64,000 nucleotides of DNA from Flavobacteriales bacterium UBA2306 (lineage in GTDB: Bacteria; Bacteroidota; Bacteroidia; Flavobacteriales; Weeksellaceae). The position numbers were made by a program, and so were the translations under genes. Positions 40,711 through 49,980 of this stretch are shown piece after piece; the stretch's first letter is position 1, and each line of letters starts with the position of its first letter. The stretch is from assembly GCA_002345565.1 (NCBI GenBank), contig DDVS01000002.1, positions 107,605-171,604 on the forward strand. Reading direction: 5' to 3'. The notes under the pieces were generated by a model. It had not been told where the DNA came from. It did no database searches and worked only from the letters and a program-made list of their open reading frames with translations.

Positions 40711-42786
40711 TTATTCTTTAAATATTTTTTGGGAGATAAGTCCAGATTTGGTTTTAACAGTTACGATATAAACTGAATGCGGGAACGAATAAAAATCTAT
40801 AGTTTGAGATGGCGATGTCTTCTGGGTTTCATATACCATCTTCCCGGTCATATCAAAAACAGTGATTCTCTCTATATCCTCAGCAGAATTAATATAAATA
40901 AGATTTTTTGTCTTGGTAGGATATATTTTAACTTCATTTTTAATTAAATTTTGGTTGGACAAAGTTATTTTCTTAGTCCCAGTTGCAACCAGAGCAAAAT
41001 CCTGCGTTGAAGAATTGCCTTCTTGGTTTACCAGTGTATTTTTATTGCTTACTTCTATTCTGTAAATGCCATCTGCAATAGGATTGTTGATAAGGATTTG
41101 TTCTACATTATCAACAGTATTATCGCCTGTTGTAGCGTCGGCATTGGGGTCGTTAATGTCCAGTTTCCAAGGATAGTAAACGGTTCCTGTACCAACTTCT
41201 ACCACTCTAAGGTCAAGGTCATTCACCAGTCTGGAGCTGTGGTTTTGTTGCAGATCAATATCTTGTGTAAAATAGGCAATGGCCGGATCTACCCAAGAAA
41301 TACTGATTTTCAATGCTTCGGCACCTGTTGCTTTGATTTCTTTTGTAAAAGCGATTCCGGAGTTCAGCGTATTTTTTTCTAGATAAGCATTTTCTGTTAA
41401 TCTGTTAACCAAAAGTTGCGCTGCTTTTTTTGCATCTGCCAATCCCCATCCGTACCAAACGTCTGGTCCTGGTCTTCCGGCTTCGTTAGCGGTGTGTGTC
41501 AATAATGCCTTCATTTCATCTGCCTGAAAAATAAAATTATTATTTCCGCCAATATTCCTCTGAACTTGTGTTAAAGCACCTGCAATTCCACTCACCATTG
41601 GCGCTGCATAAGAAGTTCCGTAGTTCAGTACATAAAGATTAGTAGAATTAGGGCTAGTACTGATATAGTTAGCCATAATCATATCAACCCCAACAGCGGT
41701 GAGGTCTGGTTTTATAGCGCCGTCTTTTCTGGGTCCGGCACTGCTAAAACTGCCTTTTACCACGTCTGTAGATTGAGTGTATTTATGATTGGTAGTGGTT
41801 AATTGATTAACTGCACCTACTGTAATAATATTTTTTGCAAGAGATCCATATCCTATACAGTTATAGCCCAGACTACAGTTGGCCGGTGGGATTTCATCAT
41901 CTGCCGCAAAAGGAATCCAGCTGTTGGTAGCGGCACTGTATTTATATTTTGTAGAATTAACTCCTGGACCAATACCATAATAGTTTCCTGTTGATTTCAC
42001 AATAATCTGCTGTGGTTGTGCATAAACGATTTTATCAAAATTATAATCGTTTTCATAATAAGCTCCTGAGTAGGTGTCTTGATGATTAAGTTCGTAATTT
42101 CCTATCCAATAATAAGCATTGGCGGAAAGTTGCCAGCCAACATTAACTCCATAGGAATGATTAGAAATATTAAGATTCGGGAGACTTGCTAATTTTTGAT
42201 AATTATTCTGGATTGTCCCGTCAATGGTGGTTGCAGCATACATATAATTGTCTGTGGTAGCCAGAGGTAAAATTCCTTTTGCGTTGGCTTTGGGATAAGA
42301 AACGCTACTTTGGGTGAAATTTCCAGTAGCAAGCCCATTACCTATCAATATGCTGTTGACATTAGTTCCGTGGTAATGTTTTGCCTGTGTAGAAGCTTCT
42401 TTATTAACTGCTCTGCCTGTGGTAAATTGCTCGTGTGTATCTTGAATTCTGCCAGCGTCAAAAATAGTAATTTTAATACCGGCTCCTGTTACTGCAGAAG
42501 CTCCGGAAACTGTTCCGGACTGTAATTCATCTATATTAGCAGTTGCATTGGCGCTGGTTTCTTCTGGTAAATAGAATAATGGAATAGCACCTGCAAAACC
42601 AGCCAGGTTTTTTTTGAGACTATCTTGTTGTTTAGAAGAAAATCTGGAGCTTTTAGAAAAATAAAGATCCAACTTCGATTCGTTTTTTAAACGTTGCTGA
42701 GCTAATTCATTTTGTAATTTAATATCCTGCGCACGAATTGAAAACACAGAAAATATAACACTTAAAGCTAATAAATAATTTTTCAT
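40711..42786 (-). CDS. S8 (subtilisin-like) serine peptidase with T9SS C-terminal domain
   Basis: A 691-residue secreted peptidase. Signal peptide ends near 20 (SIRAQ). The S8 triad is visible: Asp110 (ITIFDAG), His139 (HYHGTNV) and Ser392 (GTSYAAPMVSG), with the oxyanion Asn in the STGN segment near 268. A beta-sandwich region follows, then a T9SS type A sorting domain (about 620-691, KIYPTKTKNLIYINS ... VFDMTGKMVY ... QKIFKE). It should be exported by the GldKLMN system. I use the ATG at 42786, just after a -7 box (42800-42807); an ATG 11 codons upstream lies before it. Confidence 0.92.
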   Translation of the reverse strand: MKNYLLALSVIFSVFSIRAQDIKLQNELAQQRLKNESKLDLYFSKSSRFSSKQQDSLKKNLAGFAGAIPLFYLPEETSANATANIDELQSGTVSGASAVTGAGIKITIFDAGRIQDTHEQFTTGRAVNKEASTQAKHYHGTNVNSILIGNGLATGNFTQSSVSYPKANAKGILPLATTDNYMYAATTIDGTIQNNYQKLASLPNLNISNHSYGVNVGWQLSANAYYWIGNYELNHQDTYSGAYYENDYNFDKIVYAQPQQIIVKSTGNYYGIGPGVNSTKYKYSAATNSWIPFAADDEIPPANCSLGYNCIGYGSLAKNIITVGAVNQLTTTNHKYTQSTDVVKGSFSSAGPRKDGAIKPDLTAVGVDMIMANYISTSPNSTNLYVLNYGTSYAAPMVSGIAGALTQVQRNIGGNNNFIFQADEMKALLTHTANEAGRPGPDVWYGWGLADAKKAAQLLVNRLTENAYLEKNTLNSGIAFTKEIKATGAEALKISISWVDPAIAYFTQDIDLQQNHSSRLVNDLDLRVVEVGTGTVYYPWKLDINDPNADATTGDNTVDNVEQILINNPIADGIYRIEVSNKNTLVNQEGNSSTQDFALVATGTKKITLSNQNLIKNEVKIYPTKTKNLIYINSAEDIERITVFDMTGKMVYETQKTSPSQTIDFYSFPHSVYIVTVKTKSGLISQKIFKE

Positions 42787-42799
42787 TAAAATATTTTTG

Positions 42800-42807
42800 C
42801 AAAGATA
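42800..42807 (-). promoter_or_regulatory. -7 box of the S8 peptidase gene
   Basis: On the minus strand it reads TATCTTTG, an exact TAnnTTTG match, 13 bases before the chosen start codon. No clear -33 TTG. Confidence 0.5.
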
Positions 42808-42929
42808 ATCATTAATCAATTTGTTGATTATTTTTTAACTTTCATTCTCTGTTAATAATCAATCATTTCATAAAAACAGACTTTTTTTTTGTCAAGCAAA
42901 ACTGTAACTTTACACAAATTTCTATGTAG

Positions 42930-45900
42930 ATGTATTTAGTTTTCGATACCGAAACCACTGGTTTACCCAAAAATTTCAACGCTCCACTTTCAGATTCAGA
43001 CAACTGGCCAAGAATGGTTCAGATTGCTTGGCAGATCCACGATGATAATGGAAACTTAATCGAAAATCAAGATTACATCATCAAACCAGAAGGTTACGAC
43101 ATCCCTTTTAACGCAGCGAGAATCCACGGAATCACGACTAAAATTGCGAATGAAGAAGGTCGAGATTTACAAGAGATTTTAGAAGAGTTTTCTAAGGCTT
43201 TGGAAAATGTAAGAGTGGTTTCTGGACACAATGTAGAATTTGATTACAACATTGTTGGTGCAGAATTTTACCGAAAAAACATCAAAGACAATCTTCAGGA
43301 AAAACCAAAAGCTGATACAATGATTCTGGGAACAGATTATTGTAAAATGGAAGGTGGACGCGGCGGAAGATACAAATCTCCGAAACTAGAAGAACTTTAC
43401 GAAAAATTATACGGACACAAATTCGATGAAGCGCACAATGCGGCGGCCGATGTGAACGCGACTGCGCAGGTTTTCTTCGAAATGATGAGAATTGGCGTGA
43501 TTCCAACTGAGGTTTTGAAAATCAGCGACGCTCAGTTAAAGGAATTTCAAGCTCTCAATCCAAATCCGATAAAACCTTTCGGAATTGTTATCAGAAGACA
43601 AGTCGCAAGTTTCAACAACAAAAAGAAACAAGTTGATATTACGAACATTGATGAGATTGATTTGGGTAAATATTTCCATTTTGATAATCACACTGTATTT
43701 TCAACTCTGACTGCAACAACGAGCATTAATGACCTTATCAAAAAGGCACAAGACGATAATTTTTCTGCTGTCGGCATTGTTGATATTGGCAATATGATGG
43801 GCGCTTTCAAATTTGTTACAGCGGTTGAAGGTGCTAATTCAGCAGTTTCAAAGAAGCATAAAGAATATTTAGCCAAAAAAGCTGAGGCTGAAGAAAAAGG
43901 CGAAGAATTTAATGAAGAAGAACCAGATTCCAGCCAATTGATTCCGATTGTTGGTTCAGAATTTTATATTTCTGATAGATACGAGCAAAAACAATTTACC
44001 AAAGATGACCCTGATAGAAGAACACAAGTTGTTTTGTTGGCAAAAGATTTCAATGGTTATAAAAACTTAGTCAAGTTATCAAGTATTGGTTTCCAGAAAG
44101 GATTTTACTTTGGAGTTCCGAGAATCAGCCGAGAATTGATTGCTCAATATAAAGAAGGCTTGATTGCATTAACTTCCGGAATCAACGGTGATATCCCGAG
44201 TACAATTTTGAATATTGGAGAACAAAAAGGGGAAGAATTATTCCAATGGTGGAAAGAGGAATTCGGCGATGATTTTTATGTTCAGATTCAGAATCATAAA
44301 CTTCCCGAAGAAGAACACTTGAATGAGGTTTTACTTCAATTTGCGGATAAATACAACGTGAAAATATTAGCACAGAACGAGACTTTTTACACTAATAAAA
44401 GCGATGCTAATATTCAGGATATTTTAAGCTGTATCAAAGATGGAGAGAAATTGTCAACTCCAATTGGAAAAGGTTTTGGAAAAAGAAAAGGCTTAACAAC
44501 GGATGAATATTACATCAAAAATTCAGAAGAGCTGAAAGCCGCTTTTCTCGCTTATCCAGACGCTTTTGAGGCTTATGATGAATTTCTAGCCAAGTTCAAA
44601 CCTTACACTTTGAAGCGTGATGTATTGCTTCCTAAGTTTGACATTCCAGCAGAATTCGTCAATCCAGAAGATGACATTGATGGCGGAAAACGAGGCGAAA
44701 TGGCTTACTTAACGCATTTAACTTTTGAAGGCGCCAACAGAAGATATAAAGACACAGGAATCACACCTGCCATCAAAGAAAGATTGGATTTCGAGTTGGA
44801 AGTTATCGCCAATACTGGTTATCCAGGATATTTCTTGATTGTTCAGGATTTCTGTAACGAGGCTCGAAATATGGGTGTTTGGGTTGGTCCTGGTCGTGGT
44901 TCAGCTGCAGGTTCTGCGGTTGCTTATTGTATCGGAATCACCAATGTTGACCCTATTAAATACGACTTACTTTTCGAGAGATTCCTTAATCCAGAAAGGG
45001 TTTCGATGCCCGATATTGATATTGATTTTGACGATGAAGGTCGTGATAAAATTATCAAATGGGTAGTTGAAAAATATGGTCAAGAACAAGTGGCACAGAT
45101 TATCACTTACTCGGTTTTAGGAGGTAAATCGGCGATTAAAGATGCTGGTCGAGTTCTGGATGTTTCGATTCCGGAAACGAATATGATTGCGAAATTAATT
45201 CCACCAAGTCCGGGGATGAATATTGCCAAAGCACTTTCAAAATATGACAAGCTTAAACCAGAAGATCAGCAATTGGTTGACGAAATGAAGGCTATTTTGA
45301 GCGACCAAAATGACTCCAGATTTTCCGTTTTGGATAGCGCCAAAAAGATGGAAGGCTGTATCAGAAACACCGGAATCCACGCTTGTGGTGTAATCATTAC
45401 GCCAGAGCCAGTGAGCAATCTGGTTCCTATTACGATTGCGGCAAAAGATGCAGAGATTTTGGTTTCTCAATTCGACAACTCGGTGGCAGAAGATGCAGGT
45501 CTTTTGAAAATGGATTTCTTAGGATTAAGAACTTTAACCATCATAAAAGATGCAGTAAAATTAGTTAAAGAACGTCACGGAATTGACATTGACCCAGATG
45601 AAATCCCTCTAGATGATGCAAAGACTTATCAATTATTTAAAGACGGGCGAACCATCGGAATTTTCCAATATGAAAGTCCGGGAATGCAAAAATATATGCG
45701 CGAACTGAAACCAACAGTTTTCGCCGATTTGATTGCAATGAACGCTTTGTATCGTCCAGGTCCGATAAAGTATATTCCGAATTTCATCAACAGAAAACAC
45801 GGAACCGAAGAAATTATTTACGATTTACCGGAACTTGAAGAATATTTGGAAGAAACCTACGGAATTACAGTTTATCAGGAACAGGTAATGCTCCTGTCTC

Positions 45901-47582
45901 AGAAACTCGCCAATTTTACAAAAGGTGAAGCCGATACGTTGAGAAAAGCGATGGGTAAAAAGCAGATTGATGTATTGAATAAAATGTATCCAAAATTCAT
46001 AGAAGGTGGAAGAAAAAATAACCTGAATGAAGAACGATTGGAGAAAATCTGGAATGACTGGAAAGCCTTTGCAGAATACGCTTTCAACAAATCCCACTCC
46101 ACTTGTTATGCCTGGATCGCTTACCAAACAGCCTATTTGAAAGCTAATTATCCCGCTGAATATATGGCGAGTGTAATGAGTAACAACATCAACAATACGG
46201 CTTCTATCACGATGTTTATGGAGGATTGCAAAGCAATTGGCGTAGATGTTTTGGGACCTGATGTGAATGAATCTCAATATAAATTCTCCGTAAACGAAAA
46301 AGGTCAAATTCGTTTTGGATTAGGCGCAATCAAAGGAATTGGCGAAGGTCCAAGCGAAGCGATTACATTGATAAGACAAAACGGAAAATTCAAAAATATT
46401 TATGACTTTTTTGAGAGAGTTCCGTCTTCACAGGTTAATAAAAGAGTGGCGGAAAGTTTAGTAATTGCTGGCGCTTTTGACGAATTGGATTCTTATCACA
46501 GAGGACAATATTTTGACATTGACCAAGCCGGAAGAACTAACATCGAAAGACTTTCCAGATATGGACAAAGTTTCCAAGACAGTAAAAATGAGATGGATAA
46601 TTCACTTTTTGCTGATTTTGCCGAGGAAGTTCAGATTGAGCAGCCAAAATTAGCGCCTTGTGCGGAATGGCCCAATATGCATAAACTTAATCAAGAAAAA
46701 GAAATTATTGGTTTCTATCTTTCTGCGCATCCTTTGGACGAGTTCAAATATCAGTTCCAATTTATGCAAGGTGTTTTGTCTAAAAAAGCAGTTTTGGAAG
46801 AAAAGAAGGAAGAAATTGTTTTGGAAGAAGTTGCTCCAATTTTAGAAAAAGACAGTGCTCCTGATGAGGAAGTTCCAGATATTGTAGCTTCTGATGACTC
46901 TGGGCTTGAGGAAGAAATCATCGAAGAATCTACGAAAAAGGCGGAACCAAAAGGTAATTTCAACTTCCTGAATCTTGATGAAGTAGAAGCTTTCAAAGAT
47001 TTGGCTTTCCCTCCAAAAACAGCCGAACTTTTTGAAGAGAAGAAAAGCTGGAAAGACAAAATGAATGAAAAAGATAATACAAAAGAATATACAGTTGCTG
47101 GGTTAATCACAGAATATCGTGTAGCTGATGGTTTCCGAAGTGGGGAAAAAGTGGCTTTTGTAATGTTAGAAGACTACACAGGTTCTTATTCTTTCCGATT
47201 AGGAGATAGAGATTATATGCGATTGAAAGATAAATTAGAAGTTCAAAGATTTGTCATAATGAAAATCAAATATTCGCAAGGAAAAGATGGACGTGTTTTC
47301 GTGAATGTGAATGAAGTTTTGGAATTGAAAGAAGCGTTTGAAAGATTTGCTAAAAGTTTGTCTGTTGTTGTTCCGCTAGATTCGTTAAGAAAAACCGATA
47401 TCGACTTCTTCCGAGAAAACATCATTCAGAATCAAGGAGAGCAAAAGCTTAATTTCTTTATCAAGAATCCGGAAGACGAATCTGTTTTGGAAGTGGTTTC
47501 TATGCAACATAAGATTAATATTAATGAAAATCTACTAGAAGTGATTCATCAGATTAATAATTATGAAGTTTTTTTGAATTAA
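42930..47582 (+). CDS. dnaE: DNA polymerase III alpha with N-terminal DnaQ-type exonuclease
   Basis: Replicative polymerase of 1550 residues, about 350-400 longer than E. coli DnaE. Residues 1 to about 185 are a DEDDh proofreading exonuclease: FDTETTG (Asp6, Glu8), SGHNVEFDYNIVG and HNAAADVNAT. A PHP domain starts near 248, but its opening metal motif reads HFDNH instead of HxHxxYS, so it is probably dead. The polymerase core includes PGRGSAAGSAVAYCIG and the catalytic PDIDIDFDDEGRD (from 694). HhH, an acidic linker (about 1285-1350) and an OB fold (VAGLITEYR) follow. Promoter not clear. Single gene, ended by a hairpin. Confidence 0.95.
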   Translation: MYLVFDTETTGLPKNFNAPLSDSDNWPRMVQIAWQIHDDNGNLIENQDYIIKPEGYDIPFNAARIHGITTKIANEEGRDLQEILEEFSKALENVRVVSGHNVEFDYNIVGAEFYRKNIKDNLQEKPKADTMILGTDYCKMEGGRGGRYKSPKLEELYEKLYGHKFDEAHNAAADVNATAQVFFEMMRIGVIPTEVLKISDAQLKEFQALNPNPIKPFGIVIRRQVASFNNKKKQVDITNIDEIDLGKYFHFDNHTVFSTLTATTSINDLIKKAQDDNFSAVGIVDIGNMMGAFKFVTAVEGANSAVSKKHKEYLAKKAEAEEKGEEFNEEEPDSSQLIPIVGSEFYISDRYEQKQFTKDDPDRRTQVVLLAKDFNGYKNLVKLSSIGFQKGFYFGVPRISRELIAQYKEGLIALTSGINGDIPSTILNIGEQKGEELFQWWKEEFGDDFYVQIQNHKLPEEEHLNEVLLQFADKYNVKILAQNETFYTNKSDANIQDILSCIKDGEKLSTPIGKGFGKRKGLTTDEYYIKNSEELKAAFLAYPDAFEAYDEFLAKFKPYTLKRDVLLPKFDIPAEFVNPEDDIDGGKRGEMAYLTHLTFEGANRRYKDTGITPAIKERLDFELEVIANTGYPGYFLIVQDFCNEARNMGVWVGPGRGSAAGSAVAYCIGITNVDPIKYDLLFERFLNPERVSMPDIDIDFDDEGRDKIIKWVVEKYGQEQVAQIITYSVLGGKSAIKDAGRVLDVSIPETNMIAKLIPPSPGMNIAKALSKYDKLKPEDQQLVDEMKAILSDQNDSRFSVLDSAKKMEGCIRNTGIHACGVIITPEPVSNLVPITIAAKDAEILVSQFDNSVAEDAGLLKMDFLGLRTLTIIKDAVKLVKERHGIDIDPDEIPLDDAKTYQLFKDGRTIGIFQYESPGMQKYMRELKPTVFADLIAMNALYRPGPIKYIPNFINRKHGTEEIIYDLPELEEYLEETYGITVYQEQVMLLSQKLANFTKGEADTLRKAMGKKQIDVLNKMYPKFIEGGRKNNLNEERLEKIWNDWKAFAEYAFNKSHSTCYAWIAYQTAYLKANYPAEYMASVMSNNINNTASITMFMEDCKAIGVDVLGPDVNESQYKFSVNEKGQIRFGLGAIKGIGEGPSEAITLIRQNGKFKNIYDFFERVPSSQVNKRVAESLVIAGAFDELDSYHRGQYFDIDQAGRTNIERLSRYGQSFQDSKNEMDNSLFADFAEEVQIEQPKLAPCAEWPNMHKLNQEKEIIGFYLSAHPLDEFKYQFQFMQGVLSKKAVLEEKKEEIVLEEVAPILEKDSAPDEEVPDIVASDDSGLEEEIIEESTKKAEPKGNFNFLNLDEVEAFKDLAFPPKTAELFEEKKSWKDKMNEKDNTKEYTVAGLITEYRVADGFRSGEKVAFVMLEDYTGSYSFRLGDRDYMRLKDKLEVQRFVIMKIKYSQGKDGRVFVNVNEVLELKEAFERFAKSLSVVVPLDSLRKTDIDFFRENIIQNQGEQKLNFFIKNPEDESVLEVVSMQHKININENLLEVIHQINNYEVFLN

Positions 47583-47647
47583 CATAATTAAACAGTAATT
47601 AAATATTTTTAGCAAAAAAAACTTCAAAAAACCACTAATACAATAAA

Positions 47648-47682
47648 AAAAATCTACTTTAATTTATAAAGTAGATTTTTTT
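47648..47682 (+). terminator. Intrinsic terminator of dnaE
   Basis: AAAAATCTACTTT (47648-47660) pairs with AAAGTAGATTTTT (47668-47680), loop AATTTAT, then T. Confidence 0.85.
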
Positions 47683-47779
47683 TCAATCACAAAAAAAACA
47701 ATTACACAATAATGTGTAAAGTTTCAAAAAATATTTAATAATAATCATTAAAATGTATTTTTCAATAAGAAATATTTAT

Positions 47780-47787
47780 TATATTTG
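47780..47787 (+). promoter_or_regulatory. -7 box of the choice-of-anchor protein gene
   Basis: TATATTTG, exact TAnnTTTG match, 25 bases before the start codon. Confidence 0.55.
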
Positions 47788-47812
47788 TTTAATTAATATA
47801 AATTAAATAATT

Positions 47813-49345
47813 ATGAAGAAAATTTTACTATCGTGCTTTTTAGCACTTGGACTTTGTGCTACAGCACAGACAACCGTAGTTTTTGAAGACAGCTTTGAAA
47901 GCTATACAGATTTTGCTATTGCTGATATTGGTAGCTGGACTTTAAAAGACGTTGACCTTAAACCAACATATGGTATTACCTCTGGTGGAGCTGCTGTAGT
48001 TTTCCCAAACTCAGGAGTTGCAAAATCTTATCAGGTTTTTAATGCTTCAGCTACTGTTCCTGCATCTGGGGTTGGATTCTCCGCAAGAACAGGTGACAAA
48101 AATCTTGTTTGCTTCAATGCAACTTCTTCCCCTTGGAATGACGACTGGTTGATTTCACCTAAAATCACCATGGTTGCAACAGGAACTTCAGCAGTTAGCT
48201 TTTGGGCAAAATCAGCTAACTCTTCTTATGGTTTGGAGAAATTTCAGGTCTTTGTATCAACTACAGGAACTGATATAGCAAATTTCACTGCAATCTCTCC
48301 TGTTGTAGTTACACCAGCAGATGTTACATATCATGAATACACTTATGATTTATCATCATATAAAGGACAACAAATTTATATTGCAATCCGATGTACTTCT
48401 GATGACCAATTTGCACTAAATATAGATGATTTTAAAGTAACAAATACTGCGCCTGCAACAACTGCTCCAAATTGCGCTACATTAACATCTCCAACAAACA
48501 ACAATACAGTGGTTCCTCCGGGCACTACTACACTATCTTGGACAGCACCAACTACAGGAGGTACTGTAACTAGTTACGATGTATATTTTGGAACAAGTCC
48601 AAACCCTACAACCTTACTTGCAACTGTTGCCGGAACATCCACTACTGCACCAACAGCCGTATCTACAACTTATTACTGGAGAGTAGTACCTAAAAATGAT
48701 ATCGGAAGCGCTACGGGATGTAATGAATTCAGTTTCACTACTGCCGCTGCTTCATATTGTACAACTGCCCCTAATTCAGTTTATGGTAATCTAACACCGT
48801 CTACTTGTAATGGAACAACTGCTGTTACTAGAACAATTGCTTATGCAGGTGAATATTCAACAGTTAATGTTGTAGCCGGAAGAACCTATAAATTTGATAT
48901 ACTACTTAAAACTGGATACTATATCACAATTGCAACCAATGATACAACTCCTGTTGGATTAGCTTCTGGTACAAACTCAGTAACTTATACTGCAACTACA
49001 ACAGGAGTATTAAGGTTCTACAGCCACACAAATTCCACATGTTCTGGAGCTACAGATTCTTCAACATCACACACAAGAAGTGTTATTTGTATGGGCACAT
49101 TAGCAGTTTCTGATATTAACAAATCTGACATTTCTGTTTATCCAAATCCATTCGTAGATACACTTAAAATCTCTGATGTAAAAGGTGTGAGATCCATCTC
49201 TGTAAATGATATGAGCGGAAGAGAAGTTAAAACTCTTGTACCATCCGCAGAACTTAATCTTTCTAACTTAAAAGCTGGTCTATACATTGTAAACCTTAAA
49301 ATGGAAGATGGAAGTGTTAAATCTTTCAAAGCTATTAAGAAATAA
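47813..49345 (+). CDS. T9SS cargo with choice-of-anchor J and fibronectin-like domains
   Basis: A 510-residue secreted protein. Signal peptide ends near 19 (CATAQ). Residues about 20-210 look like a choice-of-anchor J/cleaved-adhesin domain (FEDSFESYTDF, NDDWLISPKI, the late ALNIDDFKV). A fibronectin-III-like domain with TSPTNNN...YYWRVVPKND follows (about 220-305), then a beta-rich part with paired Cys. The end is a T9SS type A sorting domain (VYPNPFVDTLKIS ... LKAGLYIVNLKMEDGS). Probably a surface or extracellular adhesin. Its last 79 bases are identical to those of the next gene. Confidence 0.9.
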   Translation: MKKILLSCFLALGLCATAQTTVVFEDSFESYTDFAIADIGSWTLKDVDLKPTYGITSGGAAVVFPNSGVAKSYQVFNASATVPASGVGFSARTGDKNLVCFNATSSPWNDDWLISPKITMVATGTSAVSFWAKSANSSYGLEKFQVFVSTTGTDIANFTAISPVVVTPADVTYHEYTYDLSSYKGQQIYIAIRCTSDDQFALNIDDFKVTNTAPATTAPNCATLTSPTNNNTVVPPGTTTLSWTAPTTGGTVTSYDVYFGTSPNPTTLLATVAGTSTTAPTAVSTTYYWRVVPKNDIGSATGCNEFSFTTAAASYCTTAPNSVYGNLTPSTCNGTTAVTRTIAYAGEYSTVNVVAGRTYKFDILLKTGYYITIATNDTTPVGLASGTNSVTYTATTTGVLRFYSHTNSTCSGATDSSTSHTRSVICMGTLAVSDINKSDISVYPNPFVDTLKISDVKGVRSISVNDMSGREVKTLVPSAELNLSNLKAGLYIVNLKMEDGSVKSFKAIKK

Positions 49346-49372
49346 TTTTTTTTCGAAGTTTAAGATAACATT

Positions 49373-49406
49373 AAGAGTTCACTTGTAATAGTGAACTCTT
49401 TTTTTT
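49373..49406 (+). terminator. Intrinsic terminator after the choice-of-anchor gene
   Basis: AAGAGTTCACT (49373-49383) pairs with AGTGAACTCTT (49390-49400), loop TGTAAT, then a T-run. Confidence 0.88.
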
Positions 49407-49980
49407 ATTTAAAAGCATTACAGCATACTATGAAAAAAATCTTTCCTTTTTGTTTTGGATAATAACTGACTTCTTGGTTATTTAAAAATTCTACCAATCA
49501 TTTTAATAAATCATTTTGATTTTAAACTTCACTTTTGTTTTATATTCTTTTTGTCATTGCTTTTATAGATTATGAATTAGAATTATAAATTTTGTGACTT
49601 AGCTCGAAAATCTGTCTATTGAGGTAGATGTAAAACACTTGCAATAATGGGTTTAAATTTTAATTACTAAAATTTTGGATGTATTGAAAAATATCAAATA
49701 AAATCTTCTGCCGTACTAAAAATGACATTTGTAAGTATTGATTTAAAAACGGTTTTTTTGCTAAATTAGATGCTTTAGTGATTTTAAAGTTATGATTTAA
49801 AAATAAAAATGTCAATAAATTAAAAATCTGCATGGTTTATAATACAAAACGGGTATAGTATTTGAATGCTTGTAAACCAAAAAAAATGGTTAACTGAAAA
49901 GTTCACATTTTTTTTCACCGTAGAATGAGTCCTTTCTCAATATTTTCTTTTTAATTTTAATTAACAACAATCATTAAACT
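49407..49980. other. Long AT-rich gap between two T9SS cargo genes
   Basis: About 570 bases with no gene. A short frame at 49430-49462 would give MKKIFPFCFG and stop, like the first residues of a signal peptide, so a decayed gene start is possible but not provable. Nothing else here is recognisable, and there is no exact promoter box near the next start codon. Confidence 0.4.

Noticed and set aside
42787..42819. Upstream ATG for the S8 peptidase
   Set aside because: It adds residues before a normal signal peptide and lies before the -7 box at 42800-42807.
45825..46307. 160-residue minus-strand frame inside dnaE
   Set aside because: It lies wholly within the conserved polymerase coding region and shows no domain or start signal.
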